Of a stretch of 64,000 bases of DNA, positions 44,443 to 53,918 are shown piece by piece. How positions within the stretch are numbered: the first letter of the stretch is position 1; every line of letters begins with the position of its first letter. A program made the position numbers and the translations under genes. Below the pieces are notes generated by a model. It had not been told where the DNA came from, did no database searches, and saw only the letters and a list, made by a program, of their open reading frames with translations. This stretch comes from Spirosoma sp. KUDC1026 (GTDB lineage: Bacteria; Bacteroidota; Bacteroidia; Cytophagales; Spirosomataceae), in contig NZ_CP056032.1 of the NCBI RefSeq assembly GCF_013375035.1, forward strand, positions 2,278,001 to 2,342,000, in the 5' to 3' direction.

Positions 44443-45363
44443 ATGACGTATTTAATCATTGGTGCCGGCGGAACCGGTGGGTTGATCGGTGGTTACCTGG
44501 CGAAGGCCGGAAAGGGCGTAACACTGGTTGCGCGGGGAACGCATCTGCACGCTATTCAGCAGAAAGGCTTGACGATCCGAACGTATGGCGAGCCGCCGTT
44601 TACGGTCGGCACAATCCGGGCGGTGTCGGAAGCGGAGCTCAATGCCGAAACCTTCGATGTGGTTTTTGTCTGTGTAAAAGCGTACAGCCTACCCGACATT
44701 GTTCCGATGCTACGTAGCGTCAGCCGGGCCGATACGCTCATCATCCCCATTCTAAACTCACTCGAAGCGGGCAACTTCCTGCGGATTGCCCTACCGGATT
44801 ATCAGGTGTACGATGGTTGTGTGTACCTAACCGGCTACGTATCGGCGCCGGGCGAGGTGAGCCAGAACAACAAGATATTCCGGATTGTGTATGGGCTGAA
44901 TCACCCCGATGCTCGTAACCAGCAACTGCGTGAACGGATGGAGGGCGACGTTCGGGAGAGCGGCATCGGGATCCTGTACAGCTCGACCATCACGAGCGAC
45001 ATCTTCAAAAAGCTGACTTTTACATCAGCCTTTGCCTGCGCGGCTGCCTACGATAACAAGCAGGCCGCCGATTTACAGCAACCGGGTACGTTTCGGGAGC
45101 TATTCAAAACCTTACTGCAGGAACTGGACGCACTGGCGAAAGGAGCGAACCTGAAAATAAATGCCAGTATCGTGGATGACAACCTCGCTATTCTGGACAG
45201 CCTGTCCCCCGATTTTACGGCGTCCATTCAGAAAGACCTGAAACAGGGCAAACCAGACGAACGCGAACAACTCATCTTCGACATCGTCCGACTCGCCCAG
45301 AAACACAACGTCGACGTACCGGAGTACAGACGGATCGCGGGGTATTTTGGGTTAGGGGACTAG
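44443..45363 (+). CDS. 2-dehydropantoate 2-reductase-like protein (PanE/ApbA family)
   Basis: An N-terminal Rossmann motif GAGGTGGLIGGYLAKAG (residues 7-23), then LVARG with the NADP-specific Arg. The family Lys lies in VFVCVKAYSLPDI and the catalytic-domain block in KLTFTSAFACAAAYDNKQAADL; late ERE and the C-terminal helices follow. The 306-aa length is normal. It could reduce ketopantoate for coenzyme A synthesis, but the ApbA/PanE family has many non-pan members and no panB or panC is nearby. The 36-bp inverted repeat lies just upstream. Confidence 0.8.
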   Translation: MTYLIIGAGGTGGLIGGYLAKAGKGVTLVARGTHLHAIQQKGLTIRTYGEPPFTVGTIRAVSEAELNAETFDVVFVCVKAYSLPDIVPMLRSVSRADTLIIPILNSLEAGNFLRIALPDYQVYDGCVYLTGYVSAPGEVSQNNKIFRIVYGLNHPDARNQQLRERMEGDVRESGIGILYSSTITSDIFKKLTFTSAFACAAAYDNKQAADLQQPGTFRELFKTLLQELDALAKGANLKINASIVDDNLAILDSLSPDFTASIQKDLKQGKPDEREQLIFDIVRLAQKHNVDVPEYRRIAGYFGLGD

Positions 45364-45380
45364 TGTTAATCAATATCCTT

Positions 45381-45794
45381 CTATAGGCCTGATAGGTATT
45401 CGGCTATTGTTAGAATTTGGGTCGGACCAACACTTCCTAAAGAAAGTAAGTCTTTGTCGCCAGTAATGAGATGTGATGCTTTCCCATCGACAGCTAAAGC
45501 CAACAAAAAATTGTCTTTGTGGTCTCGACATAGTTCTACGGATGAGGTAACAACAACAAAATCAGCCTTACCCCTAATTAGCATCAGTAAATTCTGTAGG
45601 TTATTTGTAGTGAAATATTTCCGGAGTTTTGGCCGCCAAGCGACTTCAAGAAATTCGTCCAGAAGTTCCTGACTGAATAGTAGTGTAATGGCTCCGTCAT
45701 TGAACAAAAGATCGATTTTAGATAAATCCTTCGTCAACAAGAAGCTGATCCAAAGATTAGTATCGATGATAACCCTATGCTTTTTTCTTGGCAT
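45381..45794 (-). CDS. PIN-domain toxin
   Basis: A VapC-like PIN ribonuclease of 137 aa. D11 in RVIIDTNLWISFLL, an acidic residue E47 in LLDEFLE, D94 in CRDHKDNFLLALA and D113/D115 in ITGDKDLL form the metal site. This subgroup (PIN_3, TIGR00305-like) often pairs with a small antitoxin, as here: the upstream gene overlaps this start by 20 bp. The pair is more AT-rich than its neighbours, typical of mobile TA modules. Confidence 0.88.
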   Translation of the reverse strand: MPRKKHRVIIDTNLWISFLLTKDLSKIDLLFNDGAITLLFSQELLDEFLEVAWRPKLRKYFTTNNLQNLLMLIRGKADFVVVTSSVELCRDHKDNFLLALAVDGKASHLITGDKDLLSLGSVGPTQILTIAEYLSGL

Positions 45795-45996
45795 AGCGCT
45801 TGCTTCTTACGGCTTCTACTTCTCTGGTTATTTCATCCAGACTGGGAGGTTTTGGCGAAGCTTTTTCCCTAAGTCTATCAACGATAGCAAGAAACGGATC
45901 AGCAGATAGATCCGAAATAGCGATCAAATTCAAGTCTGCAAGGTCTTGCAATAACTTGTCTGCCTTAGGATTCAATATTTCTACCTGATACGTCAT
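45775..45996 (-). CDS. Putative antitoxin of PIN toxin
   Basis: A 73-aa acidic protein with N-terminal MTYQVEILNPKADKLLQDLADL, a common start of antitoxins paired with PIN_3 proteins, and a helical basic C-terminus (ITREVEAVRSKRYAKKK) that likely blocks the nuclease. It overlaps the toxin gene by 20 bp, so translation is coupled. No separate DNA-binding domain is obvious, apart from the short N-terminal part. Confidence 0.8.
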   Translation of the reverse strand: MTYQVEILNPKADKLLQDLADLNLIAISDLSADPFLAIVDRLREKASPKPPSLDEITREVEAVRSKRYAKKKA

Positions 45997-46049
45997 AAGT
46001 AATAGGGTTACTGCCGCCTTATTCGCAGCGTATTGATTGTCTAATATAC

Positions 46050-46964
46050 CTACAAAACCAAAAACTGCCCTAAATAATTACGAGCCGTCAGGATAGCGGT
46101 CTGTACATCTTCTGGGCTGCCTTCGTAGGCTTTGTCTTCTACCTCAATACAAACCGGGCCCCGGTAGCGAACGTCGGTCAGGGCGGCAAAGAAGTCGCGC
46201 CAGCGCACGTCGCCCAGACCGGGGAGCTTGGGTGAATGGTACTCCAGTGGGTTCGCCATAATACCCACGCGGTTCAGCTTGTCGCGGTAGAGCTTTACGT
46301 CTTTTAAGTGAATATGGTGCAGCCGGTCGCGGTAGTCGTAGATGGGTCTTACCTCGTCCATCATCTGCCAAATCATGTGGCTGGGATCGTAGTTGAGGCC
46401 CAGAATGGGCGAGGGGATGATCTCGAACATCCGGTCCCAGATGGCGGGTGTCGTTGCCAGGTTTTTGCCGCCCGGCCACTCGTCGTCCGTGAACCACATC
46501 GGGCAGTTTTCGATGCCGAGCTTTACGTTGTTTTCTTCGGCAACCTTCACGATGGCGGGCCAGTGTTCGGCGTAGAGCTTCAGGTTGTCGGTAATATTCA
46601 GCGACGGGTTCCGGCCAATGAACGTATTGACGACCGGTACGTTCAGTTTGGCCGCGGCCCGGATGATCTTCTTGATGTGCTCCCGGAAAAATTCAGCTTT
46701 TGCCGGATCGGGATCGAGTGGATTTGGGTAATAACCCAGCCCGGAAATCGACACGCCATACTGCTGAACCAGCGCGTTTACCTGCGCTACGTCCAGGTTA
46801 TCAACATCGATATGGGTAACGCCTGCATACCGACGTGCGTCGCTGTTATCGGCGGGCCAGCACATTATTTCGACGCACTTGAAACGGTGTTCGGAAGCAA
46901 ATTTCAGAACGTTAGTTAAATCATAATCGGCCAGGATCGCCGACGCAAAGCCAAGGTTGAGCAT
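46050..46964 (-). CDS. Sugar phosphate isomerase/epimerase-like (xylose isomerase-like TIM barrel)
   Basis: The start is MLNLGFASAILADYDL (46964). Motifs of the AP-endonuclease-2 superfamily: FKCVEIMCWP, VVNTFIGRNPSL, LGIENCPMWF, LGLNYDPSHMIWQMMD (His and Asp metal ligands), HHIHLKDVKLYRD and RGPVCIEVED (Glu). Binds a divalent metal in the TIM barrel. Substrate unknown; a sugar or polyol is likely. A TATATTTG promoter element lies 28 nt upstream. Confidence 0.88.
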   Translation of the reverse strand: MLNLGFASAILADYDLTNVLKFASEHRFKCVEIMCWPADNSDARRYAGVTHIDVDNLDVAQVNALVQQYGVSISGLGYYPNPLDPDPAKAEFFREHIKKIIRAAAKLNVPVVNTFIGRNPSLNITDNLKLYAEHWPAIVKVAEENNVKLGIENCPMWFTDDEWPGGKNLATTPAIWDRMFEIIPSPILGLNYDPSHMIWQMMDEVRPIYDYRDRLHHIHLKDVKLYRDKLNRVGIMANPLEYHSPKLPGLGDVRWRDFFAALTDVRYRGPVCIEVEDKAYEGSPEDVQTAILTARNYLGQFLVL

Positions 46965-46991
46965 AGGAATAGAAACAACGGTCAGATTGAC

Positions 46992-46999
46992 CAAATATA
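46992..46999 (-). promoter_or_regulatory. -7 promoter element of isomerase-like gene
   Basis: Minus strand TATATTTG, a match to TAnnTTTG, 27 nt before the chosen start. Confidence 0.45.
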
Positions 47000-47077
47000 T
47001 AGTTAAAATAATGACCAGCTGACTGCCGTCGGTTAACGAACAGCAACCAACTGGTCAATGCAGTTGTGAGAAAACGG

Positions 47078-48055
47078 TTAATTAAACCCTAGTTTCTCCC
47101 GTACTCGCTGAATGGTTTGCTTGGCTACAGCGCGGGCTTTTTCTTCGCCAGCTTGCAGCTCAGCTTCCAGGGCATCGGGATTTTCGTGCATGTAATAATT
47201 GAATCGTTCGCGCTCTGTCGCAAAGCGATCAAGAATCAATTCGTAAAGGGCTTTTTTAGCCATGCCGTACCCGTAGTTACCGCCTTCATACAACCGACGC
47301 ATCTCGGCCACCTGCTCATCCGACGCCAGTAACGAATACAACTGGAACGTAATGTCGGTATCCGGATTTTTAGGTTCTTCGAGTGGGGTGGAGTCAGACT
47401 TGATCTTTTTGATCACCTTCCATAACTCATTCTCGGGCAGAAAGAGGTCGATATAGTTATTGTACGACTTACTCATCTTCTGGCCGTCGATGCCGGGAAT
47501 GGTCATCAGCCGGTCGTCGATTCGGGCTTCGGGCAGAACAAAAACCTCATCGTTATACTGGTGATTGAACGCGCTGGCAATGTCGCGGGTCATTTCGATG
47601 TGCTGCCGCTGGTCTTTGCCAACCGGAATGATTTCGGCATCGTACAGCAGAATATCAGCCGCCTGCAACACCGGATAGACAAATAAGCCCGCGTTGACAG
47701 CGCTGTACTTATCCGATTTCTCCTTGAACGACGTCGCGTTGTTGAGCATCGGAAACGGCGTAAAGCAGTTCAGATACCAGCACAATTCAGTATGCTCCGC
47801 TACGCGTGACTGCCGCCAGAACGTATTCTTTTCGGTGTCGAGACCAAAGGCGAGCCAGGTGGCGGCTACGGCGCGGATAAACTCCCGACGCTGATCGCCG
47901 TCTTTGATGGTGGTTAGTGAATGAAGATCGGCAATGAACAGAAACGACTCATTGCCGGGTTGTTTCGAGAGATCAATCGCTGGTTTAATAGCCCCCAGGA
48001 TATTCCCCAGGTGCGGCCGCCCACTACTCTGAATACCAGTTAAAATGCGTGACAT
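47078..48055 (-). CDS. trpS: Tryptophanyl-tRNA synthetase
   Basis: A 325-aa class Ic aminoacyl-tRNA synthetase. HIGH-equivalent PHLGN (residues 14-18) in SSGRPHLGNILGAI, ATP-binding GQKMSKSYNNY (193-197 for KMSKS), the Trp-pocket segment YPVLQAADILLYDAEIIPVG. Length and motifs fit the short bacterial TrpRS. Hairpin element C lies between it and the upstream malic enzyme gene, so the two genes are probably separate units. Confidence 0.96.
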   Translation of the reverse strand: MSRILTGIQSSGRPHLGNILGAIKPAIDLSKQPGNESFLFIADLHSLTTIKDGDQRREFIRAVAATWLAFGLDTEKNTFWRQSRVAEHTELCWYLNCFTPFPMLNNATSFKEKSDKYSAVNAGLFVYPVLQAADILLYDAEIIPVGKDQRQHIEMTRDIASAFNHQYNDEVFVLPEARIDDRLMTIPGIDGQKMSKSYNNYIDLFLPENELWKVIKKIKSDSTPLEEPKNPDTDITFQLYSLLASDEQVAEMRRLYEGGNYGYGMAKKALYELILDRFATERERFNYYMHENPDALEAELQAGEEKARAVAKQTIQRVREKLGFN

Positions 48056-48060
48056 AATTT

Positions 48061-48195
48061 AAAAAGGAGGAAGGGAGGAAAGGGAGGAGGGAGGAAAGGG
48101 GGGCTTGTCATTAATGGAAGAAAGTGCTGTTAATACAAACTACTAACCTTAATCTTCCTTTCGTCCCTTTCCTCCTTCCTCCCCTTCCTCCTTTT
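48061..48195. repeat. Polypurine/polypyrimidine hairpin element C
   Basis: A left purine arm (48061-48103, AAAAAGGAGGAAGGGAGG start) and right pyrimidine arm (48153-48195) flank a 49-nt loop. The left arm also has four G-runs (48073-48103) that could form a G-quadruplex. It fills the gap between maeB and trpS, both on the minus strand. Confidence 0.8.
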
Positions 48196-48199
48196 ATTT

Positions 48200-50467
48200 T
48201 TATTTCCCCTGCGCTTCCACGACGGCGATGGCAACCATGTTGACAATTTCGCGTTCGGACGAGCCGAGCTGGAGGACGTACACAGGTTTGTTTATACCGA
48301 GCAGAATGGGCCCGATCGTATCGAAGCCCGCCGTTTCGGACATGAGGTTATACGCAATGTTCGACGCCGAGAGGTTCGGGAAGATTAACGTATTGGCACC
48401 CTCGTCGGCTAGTTTGCTGAACGGATGGTTCTGTTTCAGTAACTCCCGGTCAAATGCTAAGTGGGCCTGAATTTCACCATCCACGATCATATCGGGATGT
48501 TTCCGTTGCAGAATCTCGACGGCTTTATTCATTTTCTCCGCGTCCTCACCCTTGGCACTGCCAAAGTTGGAATACGTCACCAGCGCAATGCGGGGTTTGA
48601 TGTTGAAGCGTTCTACCGCACGGGCCGTCATTTCGGTAATCTCCACAATCTCTTCCGCCGTCGGGTTGAAGTTAACGGTGGTATCGGAGAAGAACAACGG
48701 ACCACGTTTGGTCAGCAGGATATACATACCGGCTACTTTTTTCACGCCCGGCTCTTTTCCGATGATCTGCAGCGCCGGACGTATCGTATCCGGGTAGCTA
48801 CGGGTCAGCCCCGAGATCAGTGCATCAGCTTCGCCCGTTTCGACCATCATCGCGCCGAAATAGTTGCGATAGTACATCATTTTCTCGGCTTCGATGGCGC
48901 TCACGCCTTTACGCTGCCGCTTGGCAAAGTACACATCACCGAATCGCTTGATGAGTTCGCTTTGCTCGGGAGCGCGCGGATCAATAATCGAAATGCTGCC
49001 CAGGTCGAGACTGTTGTCCAGAATCAGCTTCTGAATCGTTTCGACGTTACCCAGCAGGATAGGGGTGGCAATCCCTTCGTCGCGGACCTGCTGCGCTGCC
49101 TTCAGTACTTTGATGTTTTCGGCATCCGCAAAAACAACCCGTTTGGGGTTCGCTTTTGCCAGGTTCAGGATACCGCGCGAAATCTGATTGTCCTGACCAA
49201 TGCGCCGGGCGAGCTGCTGCTCGTAGGCGTCCCAGTCTGCAATGGGCTGCCGGGCTACCCCCGATTCCATAGCAGCTCTGGCCACGGCTGGTGCTACGCT
49301 CGTCAGCAGGCGTGGATCGACGGGTTTGGGCAGAATGTATGTACGACCAAACATCAGATTGGCATCGCCGTAGGCCCGGTTTACAATATCCGGAACGGAT
49401 TTCTTAGCCAGTTCGGCCAGCGCATACGTAGCGGCCAGCTTCATTTCCTCGTTGATCTCCGTGGCCCGAACGTCCAGTGCGCCCCGGAAAATGTAGGGGA
49501 AACCGAGTACGTTGTTCACCTGGTTCGGATAGTCTGAGCGACCCGTTGCCATGATGATGTCGGGACGGGCAGCCATTGCATCGTCGTAGCTGATCTCTGG
49601 ATTCGGGTTTGCCATCGCGAAGACAATGGCGTCCTTCGCCATCGACCGGATCAGGTCCTGGCTGATGATGTTGCCTTTCGACAGACCCACGAATACGTCG
49701 GCCCCGTCAAACGCGTCGGCAATCGACTGAATGTCGCGGCTCGTGGCAAACGGGCGGGTAATGTCGGTGAGGTCCGTACGGTCCGTCCGTAACGGTCCGT
49801 TTACGTCGAACATCACGATGTTCTCCTGCTTGGCCCCCAACGCTACGTACTGGCGTGCGCAGGAAATGGCAGCCGCGCCGGCCCCCATGAAGACAATCTT
49901 TGTTTCTTCGATCTTTTTGTCGACGATCTCCAGGGCGTTCAGCAGGGCGGCTCCACTCACGATAGCCGTGCCATGCTGGTCGTCGTGCATGATCGGAATG
50001 TTCAGCTCTTTCTTCAGCTTCTCCTCGATGGCGAAGCACTCGGGCGCTTTGATGTCTTCCAGGTTAACTCCGCCGAAGGTGGGTTCCAGAATCTTGACAG
50101 TGCGGGTGAATTCGTCAACGTCTTTGGTACTCAACTCAATATCAAATACGTCGATGTCGGCGTAAATTTTGAAAAGCAGGCCTTTTCCTTCCATGACGGG
50201 CTTACTGGCCTGGGCCCCAATATCACCCAAACCCAGCACGGCGGTACCGTTGCTGATTACGGCGACCAGGTTGCCTTTGGCGGTGTACTTAAACGCATCG
50301 TCGGGATTGGCTTCGATGGCCAGACAGGGCTCCGCTACGCCCGGTGAATAAGCCAGGGAAAGGTCGCGCTGTGTACTATATTCTTTCGTGGGAACTACTT
50401 CAAGCTTCCCCGGACGTCCCTTGGCGTGGTAGTCAAGAGCATCTTCGCGCCGGATTTTCTGTTGCAT
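48200..50467 (-). CDS. maeB: NADP-dependent malic enzyme with phosphotransacetylase-like domain
   Basis: The start is [17 protein letters not shown] (50467); 13 upstream residues are not family-like. Residues 1 to about 425 are malic enzyme: [37 protein letters not shown] (metal site) and the NADP motif [14 protein letters not shown]. Residues 430-755 are phosphotransacetylase-like ([32 protein letters not shown], then [17 protein letters not shown]). This PTA part has a regulatory role in other MaeB proteins. It decarboxylates malate to pyruvate with NADPH formation. Element C lies downstream. Confidence 0.95.
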   Translation of the reverse strand: MQQKIRREDALDYHAKGRPGKLEVVPTKEYSTQRDLSLAYSPGVAEPCLAIEANPDDAFKYTAKGNLVAVISNGTAVLGLGDIGAQASKPVMEGKGLLFKIYADIDVFDIELSTKDVDEFTRTVKILEPTFGGVNLEDIKAPECFAIEEKLKKELNIPIMHDDQHGTAIVSGAALLNALEIVDKKIEETKIVFMGAGAAAISCARQYVALGAKQENIVMFDVNGPLRTDRTDLTDITRPFATSRDIQSIADAFDGADVFVGLSKGNIISQDLIRSMAKDAIVFAMANPNPEISYDDAMAARPDIIMATGRSDYPNQVNNVLGFPYIFRGALDVRATEINEEMKLAATYALAELAKKSVPDIVNRAYGDANLMFGRTYILPKPVDPRLLTSVAPAVARAAMESGVARQPIADWDAYEQQLARRIGQDNQISRGILNLAKANPKRVVFADAENIKVLKAAQQVRDEGIATPILLGNVETIQKLILDNSLDLGSISIIDPRAPEQSELIKRFGDVYFAKRQRKGVSAIEAEKMMYYRNYFGAMMVETGEADALISGLTRSYPDTIRPALQIIGKEPGVKKVAGMYILLTKRGPLFFSDTTVNFNPTAEEIVEITEMTARAVERFNIKPRIALVTYSNFGSAKGEDAEKMNKAVEILQRKHPDMIVDGEIQAHLAFDRELLKQNHPFSKLADEGANTLIFPNLSASNIAYNLMSETAGFDTIGPILLGINKPVYVLQLGSSEREIVNMVAIAVVEAQGK

Positions 50468-50599
50468 AAACGGTTTGTCTGATTCACTGCGTGCGCAGTC
50501 GTGCAATCGCTTGGTTAAGAGTGCGAAGGTAAGGAAAAGTCAAAGACTCCGGCCAACACAACTCAGTTTGATGATGCGGGTAAGGTAAACAAAATTGGT

Positions 50600-51019
50600 T
50601 TACTGGCGACTAACGATAGCAACCGTCAGTCGGCTGATGCAGACGAGTTTGTCGGCTTCGTCGGTAATCCGCACGTCCCAGATGTGGGTAGTCCGGCCCG
50701 TATGAATGGGCGTACAGCGGCCATACACCCAGCCGCTACGTACCGGGCGAATGTGGTTGGCGTTGATTTCCAGGCCAACGGCCTGCTGCGTTTTCGGATC
50801 ATCGAGCAGCATCCAGGAAGCCACGCTCCCCAGCGATTCAGCCAGCACGACCGAGGCCCCACCGTGAAGAATACCAAAGGGTTGGTGAGTTCGGCCGTCG
50901 ACGGGCATACGGGCAGTCAGATAGCCTTCACCCGCTTCGGTAAATTCGATACCTAAGTGTTTCACGAGCGAGTCGACATGCGTGAAGGCAAGGTTGGTCA
51001 GATCAAAATCGGCTTTCAT
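50600..51019 (-). CDS. Hotdog-fold thioesterase (PaaI/YdiI-like)
   Basis: The start is MKADFDLTNLAFTH (51019). The YdiI/PaaI core FGILHGGASVVLAESLGS contains the catalytic acid and hotdog helix; THQPFG and NHIRPVRSGWVYGRC are family blocks. 139 aa with no signal peptide. Candidate substrates are 1,4-dihydroxynaphthoyl-CoA (menaquinone) or phenylacetyl-CoA-type thioesters. The gene is divergent from the histidine phosphatase gene with only 73 bp between starts. Confidence 0.88.
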   Translation of the reverse strand: MKADFDLTNLAFTHVDSLVKHLGIEFTEAGEGYLTARMPVDGRTHQPFGILHGGASVVLAESLGSVASWMLLDDPKTQQAVGLEINANHIRPVRSGWVYGRCTPIHTGRTTHIWDVRITDEADKLVCISRLTVAIVSRQ

Positions 51020-51092
51020 TATGAGCAGGTTTTGCGTAATTTTGCGGCTTAAATTTTGAGAAAATTTGCCAATCGGCAACATACTACGGTTG

Positions 51093-51725
51093 ATGCAAAA
51101 AACAATTTACTTGATTCGCCACGGCGAAACCGACTATAATCGGCGGGGTATCGTGCAGGGGAGTGGGGTTGACGCTGATCTGAATGATATGGGGCGGGCG
51201 CAGGCTATGGCCTTTTTTCAGGCCTATCAGCACGTTCCGTTCCAGAAAATATACACGTCGGCACTGAAACGTACCGTTCAGACCGTCGAGCCGTTTATCG
51301 AGTTGGGGATTCCGTACGAGCAGTTGCCGGGGCTGAATGAAATCAGCTGGGGGGTTATGGAAGGCAAGGTGCCGGGCAACATGGACAACGCCTATTACCA
51401 GGCGCTCATGGAAGCCTGGTCGTCGGGAAACACCGCCCTGCCCACCGACAATGGCGAAAGCCCCGACCAGGTGATGGCCCGTCAGAAACCCGCCATCGAA
51501 CACATTCTGTCGCATACCGACGAGGAGCCAATCCTGATTGCCATGCACGGCCGCGCGATCCGAATCCTGCTTTCCTGGATGGTGAAGCGTTCGTTGTCGG
51601 CGATGGATGAGTTTGAACACAGCAACGTCTGCCTCTACAAACTCCGCTACGATTACGACACTCAGGAGTTTACCATCGAACTCGCCAACGATACGTCGCA
51701 TCTGCTGTCATTGGCGATGGCTTGA
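51093..51725 (+). CDS. Histidine phosphatase superfamily protein
   Basis: The start is MQKTIYLIRHGETDYNRRG (51093), although a TTG at 51066 is in frame. The RHG motif (catalytic His) is at residues 9-11, the second His lies in IAMHGRAIRILLSWM, and the acid is E of GLNEISWGVMEG. 210 aa, of the phosphoglycerate mutase-like GpmB/CobC group. Substrate unknown. Hairpin element D follows the stop codon and could be its terminator. Confidence 0.88.
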   Translation: MQKTIYLIRHGETDYNRRGIVQGSGVDADLNDMGRAQAMAFFQAYQHVPFQKIYTSALKRTVQTVEPFIELGIPYEQLPGLNEISWGVMEGKVPGNMDNAYYQALMEAWSSGNTALPTDNGESPDQVMARQKPAIEHILSHTDEEPILIAMHGRAIRILLSWMVKRSLSAMDEFEHSNVCLYKLRYDYDTQEFTIELANDTSHLLSLAMA

Positions 51726-51846
51726 AAAAAAGGAGGAAGGGGAGGAGAGGGGGGAAGGAGGAAAGGAAAAAGATTCTCAGCAAACTTTTTCATGCTGCGC
51801 CGGACTGTTCCTTTCCTCCTTCCTTCCTCTTCTCCCCTTCCTCCTT
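51725..51846. repeat. Polypurine/polypyrimidine hairpin element D
   Basis: The left arm (51725-51771) and right arm (51809-51846) match over about 38 nt with few mismatches; start AAGGAGGAAGGGGAGGAGAG. The loop contains GCTGCGCCGGACTG directly before TTCCTTTCC, similar to the loop of element B. It fills the gap between the histidine phosphatase and LytS-type kinase genes. Confidence 0.85.
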
Positions 51847-51950
51847 AAAATTTCCTTTCCTACTTAGTAATCCCCTTTAATGTAGTATCCCATCCGTTTG
51901 CCGGGGAATGATGTATATTCGCTAATCGTACGAAAAAGTGCGCTTAGAAA

Positions 51951-53051
51951 ATGGGTATTGCCAAACAGAAAATATATTGGTTTTGTCAGCTGTTTGGCTG
52001 GACGCTTCTCATCCTGGTGGAGTATCTGGCTTACCTGCTGGAGTATGGCTTTGATGCAGACACGTTCTATCTCGCGCTGGCCAATATCTTCCTGGGAATT
52101 ACATTAACGCACCTCTACCGGCTGATGATCAAGCGGTGGCGCTGGGTGCAGCTTCCGTTTGTGCAGCTGGCCCCGCGGGTGCTGTTTTCGGTCTTTGTGC
52201 TGGCGATCATCATGACGATGATCAACATGCCGGTCGACTGGCGGATTGTGCCCGACAAGTTTGTGGAGGAGCCCTGGCCGGTGATTGGCTACATCCTGAG
52301 CTGGGGTAAGACCATGCTGGCCTGGGTATTGAGCTATACGGTGTATAACTACCTGGAACAAAACCGGAACGCCGAAATTGAGAAAATCCTGCTCAAGACC
52401 AGTATCCGCGAAACGGAAGCCAAAGTGCTACGTTCTCAGCTGAATCCCCACTTCGTTTTTAACGCCCTCAACAGCATTCGGGCACTGGTCTACGAAAACC
52501 CAACCAAAGCCCAGCAGGGCATTACACAATTATCTAATCTGTTACGTAATTCGCTGCTGGCCGATCGCCGGAAAACCGTTGAACTACGTGAAGAAGTAAA
52601 AACCGTTGAGGATTACCTCGCACTGGAGAAAGTACGGTACGAAGACCGACTACGATCTGAGATAGACCTGGATGGCCGGACGCTGTACTGGCAGGTACCC
52701 CCCATGATGTTACAAACACTGGTCGAAAATGCGATCAAACATGGCGTATCGAAAGCCGTGGGTGGGGGCTTTGTAGCCGTGCAGTCATCCATCGATGCCG
52801 ACAAGCTACGCATCGTGATCCGGAATACCGGTACGCTGGGTGACAAAGGGGCGTCGGGTGGGTTTGGTCTGGCGAATACAGCCCAGCGGCTCGAACTGCT
52901 TTACGGACCCGAAGCTCGGTTTACTATTGAGCAGGAAGACGAAGGCGAGAACGGTGAACCTGTGGTCTGTGCGGAAATTATTATTCCAGCACAGTCCGAG
53001 AGCCTGTTCCGGCGTCGTTCCAGCGCCGACCTGCTGACCGATCAGCACTAA
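51951..53051 (+). CDS. LytS/YehU-family sensor histidine kinase
   Basis: Four membrane helices (about 10-32, 38-55, 72-92, 112-135) precede a coiled linker and the histidine kinase His_kinase (PF06580) domain: QLNPHFVFNALNSI (H167), TVEDYLALEKVRYEDRL and the ATPase motifs VENAIKHG and GGFGLANTAQRLELLYG. It is the membrane sensor of the LytTR pair encoded 42 bp downstream. Signal unknown. Confidence 0.93.
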   Translation: MGIAKQKIYWFCQLFGWTLLILVEYLAYLLEYGFDADTFYLALANIFLGITLTHLYRLMIKRWRWVQLPFVQLAPRVLFSVFVLAIIMTMINMPVDWRIVPDKFVEEPWPVIGYILSWGKTMLAWVLSYTVYNYLEQNRNAEIEKILLKTSIRETEAKVLRSQLNPHFVFNALNSIRALVYENPTKAQQGITQLSNLLRNSLLADRRKTVELREEVKTVEDYLALEKVRYEDRLRSEIDLDGRTLYWQVPPMMLQTLVENAIKHGVSKAVGGGFVAVQSSIDADKLRIVIRNTGTLGDKGASGGFGLANTAQRLELLYGPEARFTIEQEDEGENGEPVVCAEIIIPAQSESLFRRRSSADLLTDQH

Positions 53052-53093
53052 GCGCTGGCTGATTAACTTTAGCTTTCCAGTAATTATTCCTAT

Positions 53094-53828
53094 ATGAAAA
53101 CCCTCATCATTGACGACGAACGGCTGGCGCGGAACGAGCTGCGCCGGTTGCTCGAAAACTTCCCTAAAATTCAGATCATCGGCGAAGCTGCCAACGCCGA
53201 CGAAGCCCTGCCCATGATCGAAGACCTGGATCCTGATCTATTGTTTCTGGATATTCAGATGCCGGGTAAAAATGGGTTCGAACTGTTGCAGTCGATTGAA
53301 GGAAAGGCACCCGAGGTCATTTTTACCACGGCTTACGATGAGTATGCTATCAAAGCCTTTGAGTTCAACGCGCTGGATTACCTGCTGAAACCCGTTGAAC
53401 TGGCCCGTTTGTCGGAGGCCATTCACCGGGTTGAAGAAGAACATGCTGCTCCGGAAACAGCCGGCCCGTCGACGGGAGGAACGGCGAAAGTACTGGGTGA
53501 AAACGACCAGGTGTTCGTGAAAGACGGCGAAAAATGCTGGTTTGTCAAACTGGGAAAAGTTCGCCTGTTCGAGTCGATGGGCAACTACGTCCGGCTGTAT
53601 TTCGATGATCAGAAGCCACTCGTGCTGAAATCGCTGAACGCGCTCGAAGACCGGCTCGACCCGGCTACGTTCTTTCGGGCGAATCGTAAACATATTATCA
53701 ACCTGCAGTGGATTGAAAAAATAGAACCCTGGTTTAGTGGTGGTTTACTCGTTACGTTGCGCGGGGGCGATAAAATCGAAATAAGTCGTCGGCAAGCCAT
53801 TCGCTTTAAAGATTTGTTAAGTTTGTAA
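53094..53828 (+). CDS. LytTR-family response regulator
   Basis: A receiver domain with D8/D9, phosphoacceptor D53 (LLFLDIQMPGKNGF) and K103-like LLKPVEL, followed by a LytTR DNA-binding domain (about 135-244: WFVKLGKVRLFESMGNYVRLYF, TFFRANRKHIINLQWIEKIE, ISRRQAIRFKDLL). Partner of the LytS-type kinase upstream. Typical role is control of envelope or polysaccharide genes; the targets are not known. Confidence 0.94.
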   Translation: MKTLIIDDERLARNELRRLLENFPKIQIIGEAANADEALPMIEDLDPDLLFLDIQMPGKNGFELLQSIEGKAPEVIFTTAYDEYAIKAFEFNALDYLLKPVELARLSEAIHRVEEEHAAPETAGPSTGGTAKVLGENDQVFVKDGEKCWFVKLGKVRLFESMGNYVRLYFDDQKPLVLKSLNALEDRLDPATFFRANRKHIINLQWIEKIEPWFSGGLLVTLRGGDKIEISRRQAIRFKDLLSL

Positions 53829-53918
53829 TAGACGGTTTGGGCAGGTCGTCTGGCCTGCCCACCACTGTTGCCAACTAACTTTCTTTTTGGTAATCAGCTT
53901 TGTTGATTGCCGGTGTGC

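Noticed and set aside
48061-48195. Possible CRISPR-like or tandem repeat array
   Set aside because: The repeated GGAGG units are irregular and lie in complementary arms, with no spacers of constant size; a hairpin element is the better reading.
48461-49537. A 358-codon plus-strand open frame
   Set aside because: Antisense to the malic enzyme gene, whose motifs are intact; long antisense frames are common in this GC range.
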